The notes beneath the pieces were generated by a model. It did not search any database. It saw nothing but the letters and a program-made list of their open reading frames with translations, and was not told the origin of the DNA. A stretch of 64,000 nt of DNA, taken from the NCBI GenBank assembly GCA_002500485.1, contig DLRJ01000033.1, positions 7,470-71,469 of the forward strand, in the 5' to 3' direction. The stretch is from Dehalococcoidia bacterium UBA7891. GTDB taxonomy: Bacteria; Chloroflexota; Dehalococcoidia; Lucifugimonadales; UBA826. Positions 44,835 to 54,404 of this stretch are shown here, in pieces (position 1 is the first letter of the stretch; each line of letters begins with the position of its first letter). The position numbers and the translations under genes are program-made.

Positions 44835-45869
44835 TTGGATTCTTGCAAAATTGCCGTTGTGGGAGCAACAGGAGCCGTGGGCCAGGTATTCTTGGACATT
44901 GCGGAGCAACGAAACTTCCCCATCGATGAAATAAGGTTATGCGCCTCAACTCGATCAGTCGGTAAAAAATTAAAATTTAAATCACAGGAAATAGCGGTCG
45001 AACTCTGTACCCCAAAAGTTTTGGATGAGGTTGACTTTGCATTCATTTCTGCAAGCGGTGATGTAAGCAGAGAGATTGCGCCCCTTGCGGCGAAACATGG
45101 GACGGTCGCTATTGATGACAGCTCAGCCTTCCGAATGGATGCAGATGTTCCCTTGGTGGTTCCCGAAGTAAATGTTGATGATTTATCTGATCACAAAGGA
45201 ATAGTTGCCATACCAAACTGTTCTACTACCCCTTTAGTAATGGTGCTAAATCCTCTGAAGAAGAAATCCTCCATCAAACGTGTTGTTGTCGACACCTTCC
45301 AATCTGTAACTGGAACTGGAACGGCAGCACTGACTGAAATGGAACACCAAAGCAAAGCGGTTCTACAGGATAATCCAATCACAACCAAAGAATATCCTCA
45401 CCAAATAGCTTTCAATGTATTGCCTCATATAGAACCTTTTCAAGAAAATGGGTACACAAGAGAAGAAATGAAGATGCTCTACGAAACCCAAAAAATCCTC
45501 CACGATTCCAATATTTTGGTTTCTGCGACATGCGTGAGAGTACCAGTTGCTGTGAGTCACAGTGAGGCAATTCACATTGAATTCGAAGATCCAATAACGC
45601 CTAATGAAGTCACGGAAATATTGGGAAATGAGCCGGGTATAAGGATTGTAGACGACCCATTCTCTGACGTGTATCCTATGCCGATAGACGCTGCCGGGGG
45701 CGATGATGTTCTCGTAGGAAGAATCCGAAAAGATATCTCACATCCAAATGGAATAGCTATGTGGGTTGTCTGCGACAATTTACGAAAGGGTGCAGCTCTT
45801 AATGCTATTCAAATAGCAGAGGAAATGATGAAACGCAACGTAGTTTCAGAAAGTAACTGGAGGCAATAG
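44835..45869 (+). CDS. asd: Aspartate-semialdehyde dehydrogenase
   Basis: It reduces aspartyl phosphate to aspartate semialdehyde, feeding lysine, threonine and methionine synthesis. The 344-residue protein opens KIAVVGATGAVGQVFLDI and has the catalytic Cys in IPNCSTTPLVM near residue 130, with the later SATCVRVPV motif. The start is TTG with GGAGG just upstream. It is 4 bases from dapA. Confidence 0.95.
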   Translation: MDSCKIAVVGATGAVGQVFLDIAEQRNFPIDEIRLCASTRSVGKKLKFKSQEIAVELCTPKVLDEVDFAFISASGDVSREIAPLAAKHGTVAIDDSSAFRMDADVPLVVPEVNVDDLSDHKGIVAIPNCSTTPLVMVLNPLKKKSSIKRVVVDTFQSVTGTGTAALTEMEHQSKAVLQDNPITTKEYPHQIAFNVLPHIEPFQENGYTREEMKMLYETQKILHDSNILVSATCVRVPVAVSHSEAIHIEFEDPITPNEVTEILGNEPGIRIVDDPFSDVYPMPIDAAGGDDVLVGRIRKDISHPNGIAMWVVCDNLRKGAALNAIQIAEEMMKRNVVSESNWRQ

Positions 45870-45873
45870 GAAC

Positions 45874-46767
45874 ATGGTAGATTTTGGAAGACTTCTCACA
45901 GCTATGATTACCCCGTTTGATTCAGCCGGTAATATTGACTTCCCTCAGGCCAGAAAACTTGCAAAAGGATTAGTTGCATCAGGGACTGACGGGTTGGTGA
46001 TAGGCGGTACCACAGGCGAATCTCCCTCTATGTCAGATGACGAAAAGGTACAGCTATTCGCCGAGGTGAAAGAAGCTGTAGGTGACACTGCCACGGTAAT
46101 CGCAGGAACCACCGATAATAATCATAGAAAATCTGTGGAACTGTCTATTGAGGCAGAAAAGGTTGGGGCTGACGGGTTACTACTGACGGTTCCTGCCTAC
46201 AACAAGCCTACACAAGAAGGACTTTATCAAAACTTTAAGGCGATATCAGAAGCGACCTCTCTTCCGGGACTACTTTACAACGTTCCATCTAGGACAGCCT
46301 TGAACATGACAACAGAAACTACACTGAGACTTGCTGAGATAGATAGCATAGTGGGAGTGAAAGAAGCTTCAAGCGATTATGTTCAAATCACCAATATTAT
46401 TGACAAAGCTCCCGACGGATTTAGAGTTTGGTCTGGAAATGATGACGAAACATTTCCCATCATGTGTGTTGGAGGGCATGGAGTAGTAAGTGTTGCTTCT
46501 AACCTCTACGGAAACCAGATCAAAACTATGATGGGACTCATACTCGAAGGAAATATTGAAAGTGCTGCCACCGAACACAAGCGGTTACTTCCAATTTTCA
46601 AAGCCCTTTTTGGGGTTACCAATCCTATCCCAATCAAATATGCCGTCAATCGAGTAGGGTTTAATGCTGGATCAGTCAGGCTCCCGCTCTGCGATCCAGA
46701 TGATGATTTTATATCGACCTTTAATCCTGTAATGGACGAATATGAGGCGGATCTCCCAGTTTCCTAA
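45874..46767 (+). CDS. dapA: 4-hydroxy-tetrahydrodipicolinate synthase
   Basis: The enzyme condenses aspartate semialdehyde and pyruvate. Its 297 residues have GGTTGESPSMSDDEK, the active-site Tyr in GLLYNVPSRT, and the Schiff-base Lys in VGVKEASSDY. Adjacency to asd and dapB marks it as the true DapA, in contrast to the divergent family member at 13574. It converges with purA. Confidence 0.95.
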   Translation: MVDFGRLLTAMITPFDSAGNIDFPQARKLAKGLVASGTDGLVIGGTTGESPSMSDDEKVQLFAEVKEAVGDTATVIAGTTDNNHRKSVELSIEAEKVGADGLLLTVPAYNKPTQEGLYQNFKAISEATSLPGLLYNVPSRTALNMTTETTLRLAEIDSIVGVKEASSDYVQITNIIDKAPDGFRVWSGNDDETFPIMCVGGHGVVSVASNLYGNQIKTMMGLILEGNIESAATEHKRLLPIFKALFGVTNPIPIKYAVNRVGFNAGSVRLPLCDPDDDFISTFNPVMDEYEADLPVS

Positions 46768-46787
46768 ATATTGCCAATCGGCTTAAT

Positions 46788-48080
46788 TCAGGAGGCTAAG
46801 ATATCCCTTACCATTATTGTGTGATCTCTATGAGGTCCAGTCGAAATAATATCAACTGGGCAACCAATTAACTCCTCGAGGCGATCCACATACACCCTTG
46901 CATTAATTGGCAATTGTGAGGCTTCTGATATACCGGCAGTAGGCGTATCCCATCCCGGCAGAGTTTCATAAATTGGTAAACATCTTTCTAGGGCCGCTAC
47001 CCCTCCTGGAGGTTCGTCAAGTATTTCACCATCCAATTTGTATGCCACACAAATATTTATCGAGTCTAAATGATCCAGCACATCCAGTCTTGTAATTACT
47101 GCAGAGGTATATCCATTGATCCTGTTGCTGTATCTCGCCAGCACCCCATCAAACCACCCTATTCTTCTTGCCCTTCCTGTTGTAGTACCGAATTCTTTTG
47201 CAATGGTGCGAATTCCTTCCCCCACATCATCAAATAATTCCGTAGGAAATGGCCCTGAACCAACTCTTGTATTGTAAGCTTTAAAGATACCCAACACATT
47301 TGTAATTTGCCTAGGCTGAATCGCTAAACCAGTACTGGCACCGCCAATGGTGGGGCTGGAAGATGTTACGAACGGGTATGTACCATGATCCAAATCAAGC
47401 AGTATTCCTTGTGCTCCCTCTAGGACTACTGTACCACCCGAATCCAATACCTCATTTACATATCTACCTACTGGTTTTATAAGAGGTCCCAGAAAATCTT
47501 TCCACATCCTACTTTTATCCAAAATATAGTCTATAGATACGGAATCAACCTCATACACCTTAGTCAATACTCTATTCACGAAGGGAAGAACTTCTTCCAG
47601 GCGGTGCCTTAAACCTTCCAAATCCAAAAGATCTGCCGCCCTTATACCCGTTCTAGATGTTTTGTCACTGTAGGCAGGGCCAATGCCCTTTCCTGTGGTA
47701 CCAATTGCAAAGTCGCCCCGCTCCCTTTCAGCTAAGGTGTCCAACATTACATGGTAAGGCATTATGAGATGGGCTCTTTCACTAATCATGAGGGAATGAC
47801 TTATATCTATACCTCCCCGTTGCAACGCCTCCATCTCTTCGATCAAAACATCTGGGTCAACTACCACTCCATTCCCTATAACATTCATGACCCCATCGCT
47901 AAAAACACCACAGGGAACCAAGTGAAGGCTAAAATCACCCAAATCATTTATCACTGTGTGGCCGGCATTGTTGCCACCAGAGAACCTAGCCACAATATCA
48001 GCTCGTCGTGAAATATAGTCTATTATCTTCCCTTTCCCTTCATCACCCCACTGGGCACCGAGGATGGCATATGCGGGCAT
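46788..48080 (-). CDS. purA: Adenylosuccinate synthetase
   Basis: PurA makes adenylosuccinate from IMP, GTP and Asp. The 430 residues include the GTP loop GDEGKGK, the NNAGHTV segment, and the lysine-containing TTGKGIGPAYSDK. The start is set at the ATG 48080, with GGAG 8 bases upstream on the minus strand; a TTG two codons earlier is an alternative. It converges with dapA. Confidence 0.96.
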   Translation of the reverse strand: MPAYAILGAQWGDEGKGKIIDYISRRADIVARFSGGNNAGHTVINDLGDFSLHLVPCGVFSDGVMNVIGNGVVVDPDVLIEEMEALQRGGIDISHSLMISERAHLIMPYHVMLDTLAERERGDFAIGTTGKGIGPAYSDKTSRTGIRAADLLDLEGLRHRLEEVLPFVNRVLTKVYEVDSVSIDYILDKSRMWKDFLGPLIKPVGRYVNEVLDSGGTVVLEGAQGILLDLDHGTYPFVTSSSPTIGGASTGLAIQPRQITNVLGIFKAYNTRVGSGPFPTELFDDVGEGIRTIAKEFGTTTGRARRIGWFDGVLARYSNRINGYTSAVITRLDVLDHLDSINICVAYKLDGEILDEPPGGVAALERCLPIYETLPGWDTPTAGISEASQLPINARVYVDRLEELIGCPVDIISTGPHRDHTIMVRDILAS

Positions 48081-48261
48081 CCGCAATTCTCCTAAATTTA
48101 TCTCAACATTTTGTTAAGCCTATAAAAGGCAAATATTTCTGGGCAAAAAAATTTCTCCTCAATGAGGGTCCGGACCTCAAAACACGGACACTTCACAGGG
48201 AGATTTCACTCCGAAGTATAACAGAAGTTACTGGGTCAATTAGTGTAGATTTCCCAAATTT

Positions 48262-49104
48262 TTACAGGAAATCGTTAACAAACCCTTCTAATTGTTCCAA
48301 GGCTTCTTTCTCAGGGACGCTGTCAATGGATAAAACTATTCTTTCGGCACCTGCTGAAAAAAGTTCACTTACTATACTGGGATCAGGGGTAGCACCGTAA
48401 ACAGTTATTCCTATCGTGGAAAAATCCCTGCCTGATTCCTCACAGAGTCTTTTAAGTTCATTTTTACCGCTCTCAATATCTCCAGGGGTTATACGATTCG
48501 GCATCCAAGCATCGCCCCAACTTACCACTCTTTTAAATACATTTTTTGCATGACCGCCCAGATATATGGGAGGGTGTGGGCGCTGAACTGGCATTGGAAA
48601 AGAATACACAGGAGGAAAATCATAATACTTACCGTGATATTCACTTTCCACCGTGGTCCAAAGTTCTTTCATGGCCATCACAGATTCTCTGGTCTGAGTC
48701 CAACGGTGGGCAAAATCACCTCCCATAATATCCGTTTCTTCTTTTAACCAGCCGGCCCCAATACCAAACAAAAATCTGCCCTTGGCATACATATCTAGAG
48801 TCGCTACCTCTTTTGCGAGTATAAGAGGGTTTCTTTCTGGCACCAAGCAAATACCTGTTCCTAATAATAGCTTATCTGTAACTGCCGAAGCTCGACCTAA
48901 AGCCACAAAGGGATCGGCCACATCGGCATACTTTTTAGGTATCACACCACCTGGACCCGGCCAAGGTGTTTCTGCACCCACAGGTAATACTGGATGCTCA
49001 GCAACCCACAATGAATCGAATCCAGCTTCTTCCGCTTTCGCTGCCAAAACTGCTATATCAATAGCATAATCTGTTGGAAATGTAGTTATCCCTATATTAC
49101 CCAT
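48262..49104 (-). CDS. LLM-class flavin-dependent oxidoreductase, probably F420-type
   Basis: This 280-residue luciferase-like monooxygenase or F420-dependent dehydrogenase has the GFDSLWVAEHPVLP and RFLFGIGAGWLKEE landmarks of the LLM family. The subgroup resembles probable F420-dependent oxidoreductases (TIGR03619-like), which are abundant in actinobacteria and SAR202. The ATG at 49104 has AGAGG 9 bases ahead; a GTG two codons upstream is too close to it. The cofactor choice (FMN or F420) cannot be proven from the sequence. Confidence 0.87.
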   Translation of the reverse strand: MGNIGITTFPTDYAIDIAVLAAKAEEAGFDSLWVAEHPVLPVGAETPWPGPGGVIPKKYADVADPFVALGRASAVTDKLLLGTGICLVPERNPLILAKEVATLDMYAKGRFLFGIGAGWLKEETDIMGGDFAHRWTQTRESVMAMKELWTTVESEYHGKYYDFPPVYSFPMPVQRPHPPIYLGGHAKNVFKRVVSWGDAWMPNRITPGDIESGKNELKRLCEESGRDFSTIGITVYGATPDPSIVSELFSAGAERIVLSIDSVPEKEALEQLEGFVNDFL

Positions 49105-49140
49105 TTGCACATACCTCTTTTTAAAATCAATATTCTAGGC

Positions 49141-49491
49141 CTACTTGGATAGCAATTTTATGGCTCGGTAAAGGTATACCGTTTCCTCCTCCGGTGGCAA
49201 ATCCAAATCTTTCAATTGCTCTGATTGTTCATAACCTCCCAAAGTAGATGCTCCAGGCAGTACTGATAGGATCAGTTCCTTTAAAAACCCTTCCGGGGTC
49301 ACGACAATGCAACCTCTGTCGGGAAAACCGACAATAGGTTCTACTTCTATGGCTTGGACAGTTTCCATACCTAAGAATCCAGGAAAATTTGCCACAGAAC
49401 TTGCAAGCCCAATCAGCAAGTTATGCAATTTAGCGTTTGTCTCATTTAAAATCACATCAGCTTCTATATTCGGTTTCGTTGTCGAATCCAT
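49141..49491 (-). CDS. Hypothetical protein beside the LLM gene
   Basis: This 116-residue protein contains a hydrophobic central part (LIGLASSVANFPGFLG) and a strand-rich half (RGCIVVTPEGFLKELIL). It lacks a signal peptide. It is upstream of the LLM oxidoreductase on the same strand, 36 bases away, so it may be co-transcribed. Its start lies at the edge of the tRNA promoter. No family recognised. Confidence 0.6.
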   Translation of the reverse strand: MDSTTKPNIEADVILNETNAKLHNLLIGLASSVANFPGFLGMETVQAIEVEPIVGFPDRGCIVVTPEGFLKELILSVLPGASTLGGYEQSEQLKDLDLPPEEETVYLYRAIKLLSK

Positions 49492-49494
49492 TGT

Positions 49495-49523
49495 TTGACA
49501 CCCCCTATATCGGCTATTATATT
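49495..49523 (+). promoter_or_regulatory. Near-consensus promoter for the tRNA cluster
   Basis: TTGACA (49495-49500), 17 bases, TATATT (49518-49523). The start would be near 49530, 17 bases before tRNA-Met. The -35 box abuts the start codon of the divergent gene at 49491. Confidence 0.75.
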
Positions 49524-49546
49524 TTATTAGTCTGTGGGACTAGCAT

Positions 49547-49619
49547 GGCTACGTAGCTCAGGGGTTAGAGCGGGCGCTTCATAAGCGCTAGGTCGCTGGT
49601 TCAAATCCAGCCGTAGCCA
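49547..49619 (+). tRNA. tRNA-Met (CAT)
   Basis: The cloverleaf can be drawn: acceptor GGCTACG/CGTAGCC, D-stem GCTC/GAGC, anticodon stem GGCGC/GCGCT, anticodon CAT, T-arm CTGG-TTCAAAT-CCAG. The anticodon stem lacks the three G-C pairs of initiators, so it is an elongator, or an Ile2 tRNA needing lysidine. No CCA is encoded after A at 49619. Confidence 0.93.
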
Positions 49620-49664
49620 GAAACCAAACTGTTCTCTAAGGCTCGGTCTTACCGGGCAAAATTA

Positions 49665-49741
49665 GGGCGGTTAGCTCAGCTGGTTAGAGCGCTACCTTCA
49701 CACGGTAGAGGTCAGAGGTTCGAGTCCTCTATCGCCCACCA
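49665..49741 (+). tRNA. tRNA-Val (CAC)
   Basis: Acceptor GGGCGGT/ATCGCCC, D-stem GCTC/GAGC, anticodon arm CTACC-TTCACAC-GGTAG with anticodon CAC, T-arm with TTCGAGT. CCA is encoded at 49739-49741. Confidence 0.94.
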
Positions 49742-49747
49742 GAAAAT

Positions 49748-49833
49748 GCCGAAGTGGCGGAACGGTAGACGCGCTACGTTCAGGACGTAGTATCCGCAAG
49801 GGTGTGTGGGTTCGAATCCCTCCTTCGGCACCA
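49748..49833 (+). tRNA. tRNA-Leu (CAG)
   Basis: A class II tRNA with a long variable arm. Acceptor GCCGAAG/CTTCGGC, anticodon arm CTACG-TTCAGGA-CGTAG with anticodon CAG, T-arm with TTCGAAT. CCA is encoded at 49831-49833. It lies 6 bases after tRNA-Val. Confidence 0.94.
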
Positions 49834-49917
49834 GTCCCTTCAAATCACCTTGTTTTGTTCCTAGAAAAGCTTTAATCTACGCTGTATTATTCCCAAAAGT
49901 GAATTTACCCAAAATAA

Positions 49918-50772
49918 TTACAAACGTTCAATATACTCAAGTTCTTCATGTAACTCTTCTTTGGTGTAAAAATGCTCTAAGAGAATGGTCGCTTGTAAAG
50001 CTTTGACCCGCCGATGAAAGTCTGTAGGTATTGAACCCTTGCCCACAGACAGATGGGAATCATTTCTCCCTCTAACGTCATAAAGATAATTGTCACTCCA
50101 ATGTACATGGGTAATGAGGTCCGGACGATTGAGAAAAGCCTCAATCTTTCCCGCACGCTCCTCTTCTGGAAATCTGTGTCCATAGGTCGACACATGGCTG
50201 GTATCGAGACAAAGTTGGACATTGTCTCTATCAACATCCAGGCACATCTCAATCCATTCCTCCGGATTCATTCCAAAGGCCTCATTGGAATTATCCCAGT
50301 TAACCTGAGCGAAATCAGTATCATCCGAAATATTATTGAGCGCCCAATAGCAATTCAAATTCTCCAAAACAATTTCAATTCCTGAGGTTCGCGCGTAGTC
50401 TGAAAGAGTCCTTATCGATTCAATGTGTGTCTCATAATCCCCTTTTTGGCCACGTGGCTGCGTCTCAGAAACCCAGTTCTTAAGACCAAAATGCATGTTA
50501 ATTTGTCCAATATTTGGAAACATTGCACAGCGATCAATATAATCTTTAAAAACCAAAATACACTCGTTTCTAAAGTCACTATCTGTTGCTGCAATATTCA
50601 ATCGTTCTTCACCTATGGTAGTTGGAGCGTGAGCACTATAAAGAACATCGGCATATTCTCGAAAATCATTGACATTGTCTCGAAGTGAAGTCTCAGCCCT
50701 AAGTTCAAATAGATTTATAGTCTTTAAGCCTGCCTTAACTGGAACGGCAAGCGGATATTTCAATCGGGGCAT
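49918..50772 (-). CDS. Sugar-phosphate isomerase/epimerase-type TIM barrel protein
   Basis: This 284-residue protein resembles the xylose isomerase-like/AP endonuclease 2 TIM barrel family, which uses divalent metal to isomerise sugars or cleave substrates. Candidate metal ligands are the Glu in IVLENLNCYW, the Asp-His in LCLDTSHVSTYGH, the THVHWSD His and a Glu near the C-terminus. The start at 50772 has GGAG 6 bases upstream on the minus strand. It is in a group with the ABM-like gene 16 bases upstream. Substrate unknown. Confidence 0.8.
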   Translation of the reverse strand: MPRLKYPLAVPVKAGLKTINLFELRAETSLRDNVNDFREYADVLYSAHAPTTIGEERLNIAATDSDFRNECILVFKDYIDRCAMFPNIGQINMHFGLKNWVSETQPRGQKGDYETHIESIRTLSDYARTSGIEIVLENLNCYWALNNISDDTDFAQVNWDNSNEAFGMNPEEWIEMCLDVDRDNVQLCLDTSHVSTYGHRFPEEERAGKIEAFLNRPDLITHVHWSDNYLYDVRGRNDSHLSVGKGSIPTDFHRRVKALQATILLEHFYTKEELHEELEYIERL

Positions 50773-50788
50773 AATTTTCTCCATTCGT

Positions 50789-51082
50789 TTAACTTTGACT
50801 TGGTACCATTACTGGTCCGGATATTACTTGGGCCTTACCGGGAACCAAATCCCCTAAATGTTTAGATATCCACTCCTGGGCCAAATTATTCGATTTAACA
50901 CTCGTTTCTTCGTCCTCAAATATACTTACAGCGGTGACCAGTCCATCACCGGAGTCGACAACATAATAGGCTATGTATCCCGGCTCCTCACTAATGATGG
51001 GCATGAACCCGTCATCAATTGTTTTCATAAGGCTATTAACAGAACCAGAAACCATTTTTCTACTTCGAACCGTTATCACCAT
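50789..51082 (-). CDS. ABM/dimeric alpha-beta barrel protein
   Basis: This 97-residue protein has the repeated strand-helix pattern of antibiotic-biosynthesis-monooxygenase folds: MVITVRSRKM, then EEPGYIAYYVVDSGDG, then VTAVSIFEDEETS. It may be an oxygenase or a small stress protein. The ATG at 51082 has AAGGAG 5 bases upstream. It is on the same strand as the TIM barrel gene and probably co-transcribed. Confidence 0.75.
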   Translation of the reverse strand: MVITVRSRKMVSGSVNSLMKTIDDGFMPIISEEPGYIAYYVVDSGDGLVTAVSIFEDEETSVKSNNLAQEWISKHLGDLVPGKAQVISGPVMVPSQS

Positions 51083-51139
51083 GTAAACTCCTTCCATTTG
51101 AATTATTCAATCTTCAAAATGTCACTACCCTGAACTAGA

Positions 51140-52225
51140 TCATTCAAAAACCACAACGGATCTTAATACTTTCCCAGCCTCCATTTTTTCAAAAGCAGTC
51201 TCAACTTCCGACATAGATATTGTCTCCGTTACGAATTTGTCCAAATTTATCCTTCCATCCAAGTGAAGATCAATGAATTTGGGGAAATCCCTGGAAGGAA
51301 GGCAGTCTCCATACCAAGAAGATTTTAGGGAACCTCCCCGTCCAAATACTTCTATCAAGGGAAGTTCAATTCTCATGGTGGGATCAGGCACTCCAACTAA
51401 TACCAAAACCCCTGCATGGTCTCTGGCATAAAAGGCTTGTTCATATGTCTTTGGGTTACCCACCGCTTCAATAGTTACATTTGTTCCATTCCCATCAGTA
51501 ACACTACGGATAAAATCTACTGGATCAGTGCTTCGGCTATTTACAGTGTGAGTGGCTCCAAACTCCATGGCCCACTCCAATTTTTGGTCATCTATGTCCA
51601 CTGCTATTATTTTCTGGGCTCCGGCCAACTTAGAGCCAACTATTGCAGCGTTTCCAACACCTCCACATCCAAAAACAGCTACGGAATCTCCCATCCCAAT
51701 TGATCCTGTATTTATAGCAGCCCCAAGACCTGCCATTACACCACAACCCAGCAAAGAAGCCGTATTGGAATTAACCGCTGCATCCACCTTAATAGCCTGT
51801 CCTGCGTCAACTAACGTTAACTCTGAGAAAGCACCAATGCCCAAAGCAGGTGAAAGAGTAGAACCATCCTCCAGTGACATGTTCTGAACAGCGTTTCTAC
51901 TGTCAAAACAATACCAGGGTTTGCCTTTAAGACATGAGCGACACCTACCACACGGAGATCTCCAGGCGATAATCACGAAATCCCCTACCGTGACATTGGT
52001 TACCCCCTCCCCTATCTCCTCTACATAACCAGCCGCCTCATGCCCTAGCAAAAAAGGGAATTCATTATTGATTGCACCTTCACGATAGTGAAGATCCGTA
52101 TGGCACACGCCACAGGCCTTGATTTTAATCAATGCTTCATTGGGCCCGGGTTCAGGAACTAAAATCTCAACCTCTTCAACCCTCTCTCCCCTATTTCTTG
52201 CGATAACAGCCTTTGACTTATGCAA
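51140..52225 (-). CDS. Zinc-dependent alcohol dehydrogenase (MDR)
   Basis: This 361-residue enzyme oxidises alcohols or formaldehyde adducts with NAD. Catalytic zinc ligands appear in [11 protein letters not shown] and [10 protein letters not shown]; structural zinc ligands appear in [15 protein letters not shown]. The cofactor site is [13 protein letters not shown]. It resembles class III/NDMA-dependent-type dehydrogenases. The start is TTG, with GGGGG upstream. It heads a minus-strand group with the ABM-like and TIM barrel genes. Confidence 0.92.
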   Translation of the reverse strand: MHKSKAVIARNRGERVEEVEILVPEPGPNEALIKIKACGVCHTDLHYREGAINNEFPFLLGHEAAGYVEEIGEGVTNVTVGDFVIIAWRSPCGRCRSCLKGKPWYCFDSRNAVQNMSLEDGSTLSPALGIGAFSELTLVDAGQAIKVDAAVNSNTASLLGCGVMAGLGAAINTGSIGMGDSVAVFGCGGVGNAAIVGSKLAGAQKIIAVDIDDQKLEWAMEFGATHTVNSRSTDPVDFIRSVTDGNGTNVTIEAVGNPKTYEQAFYARDHAGVLVLVGVPDPTMRIELPLIEVFGRGGSLKSSWYGDCLPSRDFPKFIDLHLDGRINLDKFVTETISMSEVETAFEKMEAGKVLRSVVVFE

Positions 52226-52702
52226 ATCTGCCCCCTAGACATATCTTTGATGTAACTTTTACATGTTACGCCATGTTAGCCTCCAGTCGTATGAAGCAGT
52301 TCCAGTAATTCACTGGTACCGATCTCACTCAGACCCATATCAACATTCACCTATTAGTTACTCCACTGAGTCCGAATTTAGGAGATTTCTAAACTGATTG
52401 CTTATTTCTATCAGCTGTCACTAGGTTTGACTTTAGGCTTGGGTCCGAAGTTCGTAAAAATTTTCCATACCAGATTCCAATAAGGTTAAAGAAGATGCCA
52501 TCAATATTATATGGCGAATATCAAGCACGTGACCTGGCCATATCCTCCTTATATTCCTTAAAAAGGCTAAGTCTGTTCATGACATAAAGAGGCTGGAAGT
52601 GGCCTCACTTAATACTCTCTAACCAAAATTCATTCGGGTATAGTATGAAGCAGTATTTACGAACCATATAAAATGAGACAGTATCATGCGTGAGGTAATC
52701 AC
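52226..52702. other. Non-coding gap between adh and the malic enzyme gene
   Basis: This 477-base gap holds no convincing gene on either strand. It contains an imperfect GTAAC...GTTAC dyad near 52248-52265 and two copies of a 12-mer, GTATGAAGCAGT, at 52289-52300 and 52643-52654. No clear promoter pair was found. It could hold the regulatory regions of two divergent genes. Confidence 0.5.
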
Positions 52703-54118
52703 TTGACTGTTAGAAGGCAACCTGGAGCCGCGCATAGTATCACGATAAGAACTTCATATCCCAACACAGTTGGCATGCTAGGTCAAATAACCACCAACAT
52801 TAGTGCAGCTGGCGGGGATATTGGGGCAATCGACATCGTATCAGCCGGACGAAACGGCATGGTCCGAGATATTACAATAAATGCTCGGGACGATTCTCAT
52901 GCAGAGATATTGAAAAAAGCGGTATCAAGCGTTGAAGGGGTAACAATAGTAAATGTATCCGATCAAGTCTTTCTAAGGCATCTTGGCGGTAAAATTGAAA
53001 TGCAAAGCAAAGCACCCATTAAAACTAGAAATGACATGTCATTGATATACACACCGGGTGTTGCGAGAGTTAGCAAAGCCATTCATGAACAACCAGAATC
53101 TGTATGGAATCTCACGAGTAAGGGTAATACCGTTGCAATTGTGACCGATGGGTCAGCTGTACTCGGATTAGGGGATATTGGTCCTGCTGCTGCTTTACCC
53201 GTAATGGAAGGCAAGGCTCAATTACTGAAAGAACTAGTCGGGGTGGATGCCTGGCCTATTGTTCTAGATACTCACGACACAAACAAAATCGTAGACACAA
53301 TAAAATTGCTATCCCCCGGGTTTGGGGCGATAAACCTGGAAGACATTTCGGCACCGAGATGCTTTGAAATAGAACAACGTCTTCACAAGGAACTGGCCAT
53401 ACCCGTATTTCATGATGATCAGCACGGAACTGCAATCGTGGTTCTGGCGGCACTATACAATGCAGTCAAAGTGGTCAACAAAAATTTACCTGAACTAAAG
53501 GTAGTATTAGTTGGAGTAGGAGCGGCTGGGGTGGCCACTACCAAACTTTTAATCAAAGCCGGCATAAAAAATATCATTGGCGTGGATCGGTTAGGGATTT
53601 TAGACAGGCAAAAAGATTACGGGAATAACAAAGTTTGGAAAGAATATTCCAAAATAACAAATCCACATAATATCTCTGGGCAAATCACAGAAGCTGTGAC
53701 AGGTGCAGATGTGTTTATAGGCCTATCAGGCCCAGAAGTCCTCCAAATTGAAGACGTGAGTTTGATGAACACAAACCCAATAATTTTTGCTATGGCGAAT
53801 CCTGATCCTGAAATATGGCCGGAGGAAGTCGAAGGACTCGTTGAAGTTATGGCGACAGGAAGATCAGATTACCCCAACCAAGTTAATAATGCTTTGTGTT
53901 TCCCTGGCATGTTTAGGGGCATCCTAGATGCAAGAGCACAAAAAGTTACAGATGAAATGAAAATGGCCGCAGCCTTTGCCATATCCAAGGGAGTCTCAGA
54001 GAGCCATATTAATAACGAATATATTATGCCAAGCATTTTTGATACTGATGTGGCTGATCAAGTCGCAAAAAATGTAAAAGCCGCAGCCATAAAAAGTGGA
54101 GTGGCTCTGAAAAATTAA
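52703..54118 (+). CDS. NAD(P)-malic enzyme with N-terminal ACT domain
   Basis: This 471-residue enzyme decarboxylates malate to pyruvate. An ACT domain occupies the first 80 residues ([20 protein letters not shown]), followed by the catalytic malic enzyme part: [30 protein letters not shown] (Lys in [11 protein letters not shown]), [12 protein letters not shown], and the NAD fold [17 protein letters not shown]. An ACT domain implies allosteric control by an amino acid. The start is TTG with GAGG 7 bases upstream. Confidence 0.93.
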   Translation: MTVRRQPGAAHSITIRTSYPNTVGMLGQITTNISAAGGDIGAIDIVSAGRNGMVRDITINARDDSHAEILKKAVSSVEGVTIVNVSDQVFLRHLGGKIEMQSKAPIKTRNDMSLIYTPGVARVSKAIHEQPESVWNLTSKGNTVAIVTDGSAVLGLGDIGPAAALPVMEGKAQLLKELVGVDAWPIVLDTHDTNKIVDTIKLLSPGFGAINLEDISAPRCFEIEQRLHKELAIPVFHDDQHGTAIVVLAALYNAVKVVNKNLPELKVVLVGVGAAGVATTKLLIKAGIKNIIGVDRLGILDRQKDYGNNKVWKEYSKITNPHNISGQITEAVTGADVFIGLSGPEVLQIEDVSLMNTNPIIFAMANPDPEIWPEEVEGLVEVMATGRSDYPNQVNNALCFPGMFRGILDARAQKVTDEMKMAAAFAISKGVSESHINNEYIMPSIFDTDVADQVAKNVKAAAIKSGVALKN

Positions 54119-54131
54119 CCTCCCAGATTAA

Positions 54132-54165
54132 GTTCCCTACAAAACGGGAACCTTCGGCCCTTTTT
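54132..54165 (+). terminator. Possible terminator after the malic enzyme gene
   Basis: GTTCCC (54132-54137) and GGGAAC (54146-54151) form a 6-bp stem; TTTTT follows 9 bases later (54161-54165). It is weak. Confidence 0.35.
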
Positions 54166-54404
54166 CCTCAGGATTTTGATGTTTAATTTGATTGATTCTG
54201 AACTTCTATATCCTGCCCGTAATTGGTTACGAGTACATGAAAGGTATCAGCCTAGACATCACCATCCATGTTTATGACGTCAGCCAGTTTCAATCGGAAA
54301 ACATAATATGAAAACCGGATTCCACATGCCTCTAGAATCATTCAATGGTATTTCTAGGCCTAAAGTGACATTGCAAGGATAGTACTGCAGTCACACCTTC
54401 ACAT

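Noticed and set aside
49547..49619. Initiator tRNA-Met
   Set aside because: The anticodon stem lacks the three consecutive G-C pairs that mark initiators.
49501..49833. Integration site at the tRNA cluster
   Set aside because: No integrase, no direct repeat of a tRNA 3' end, and no phage-like gene flank it.
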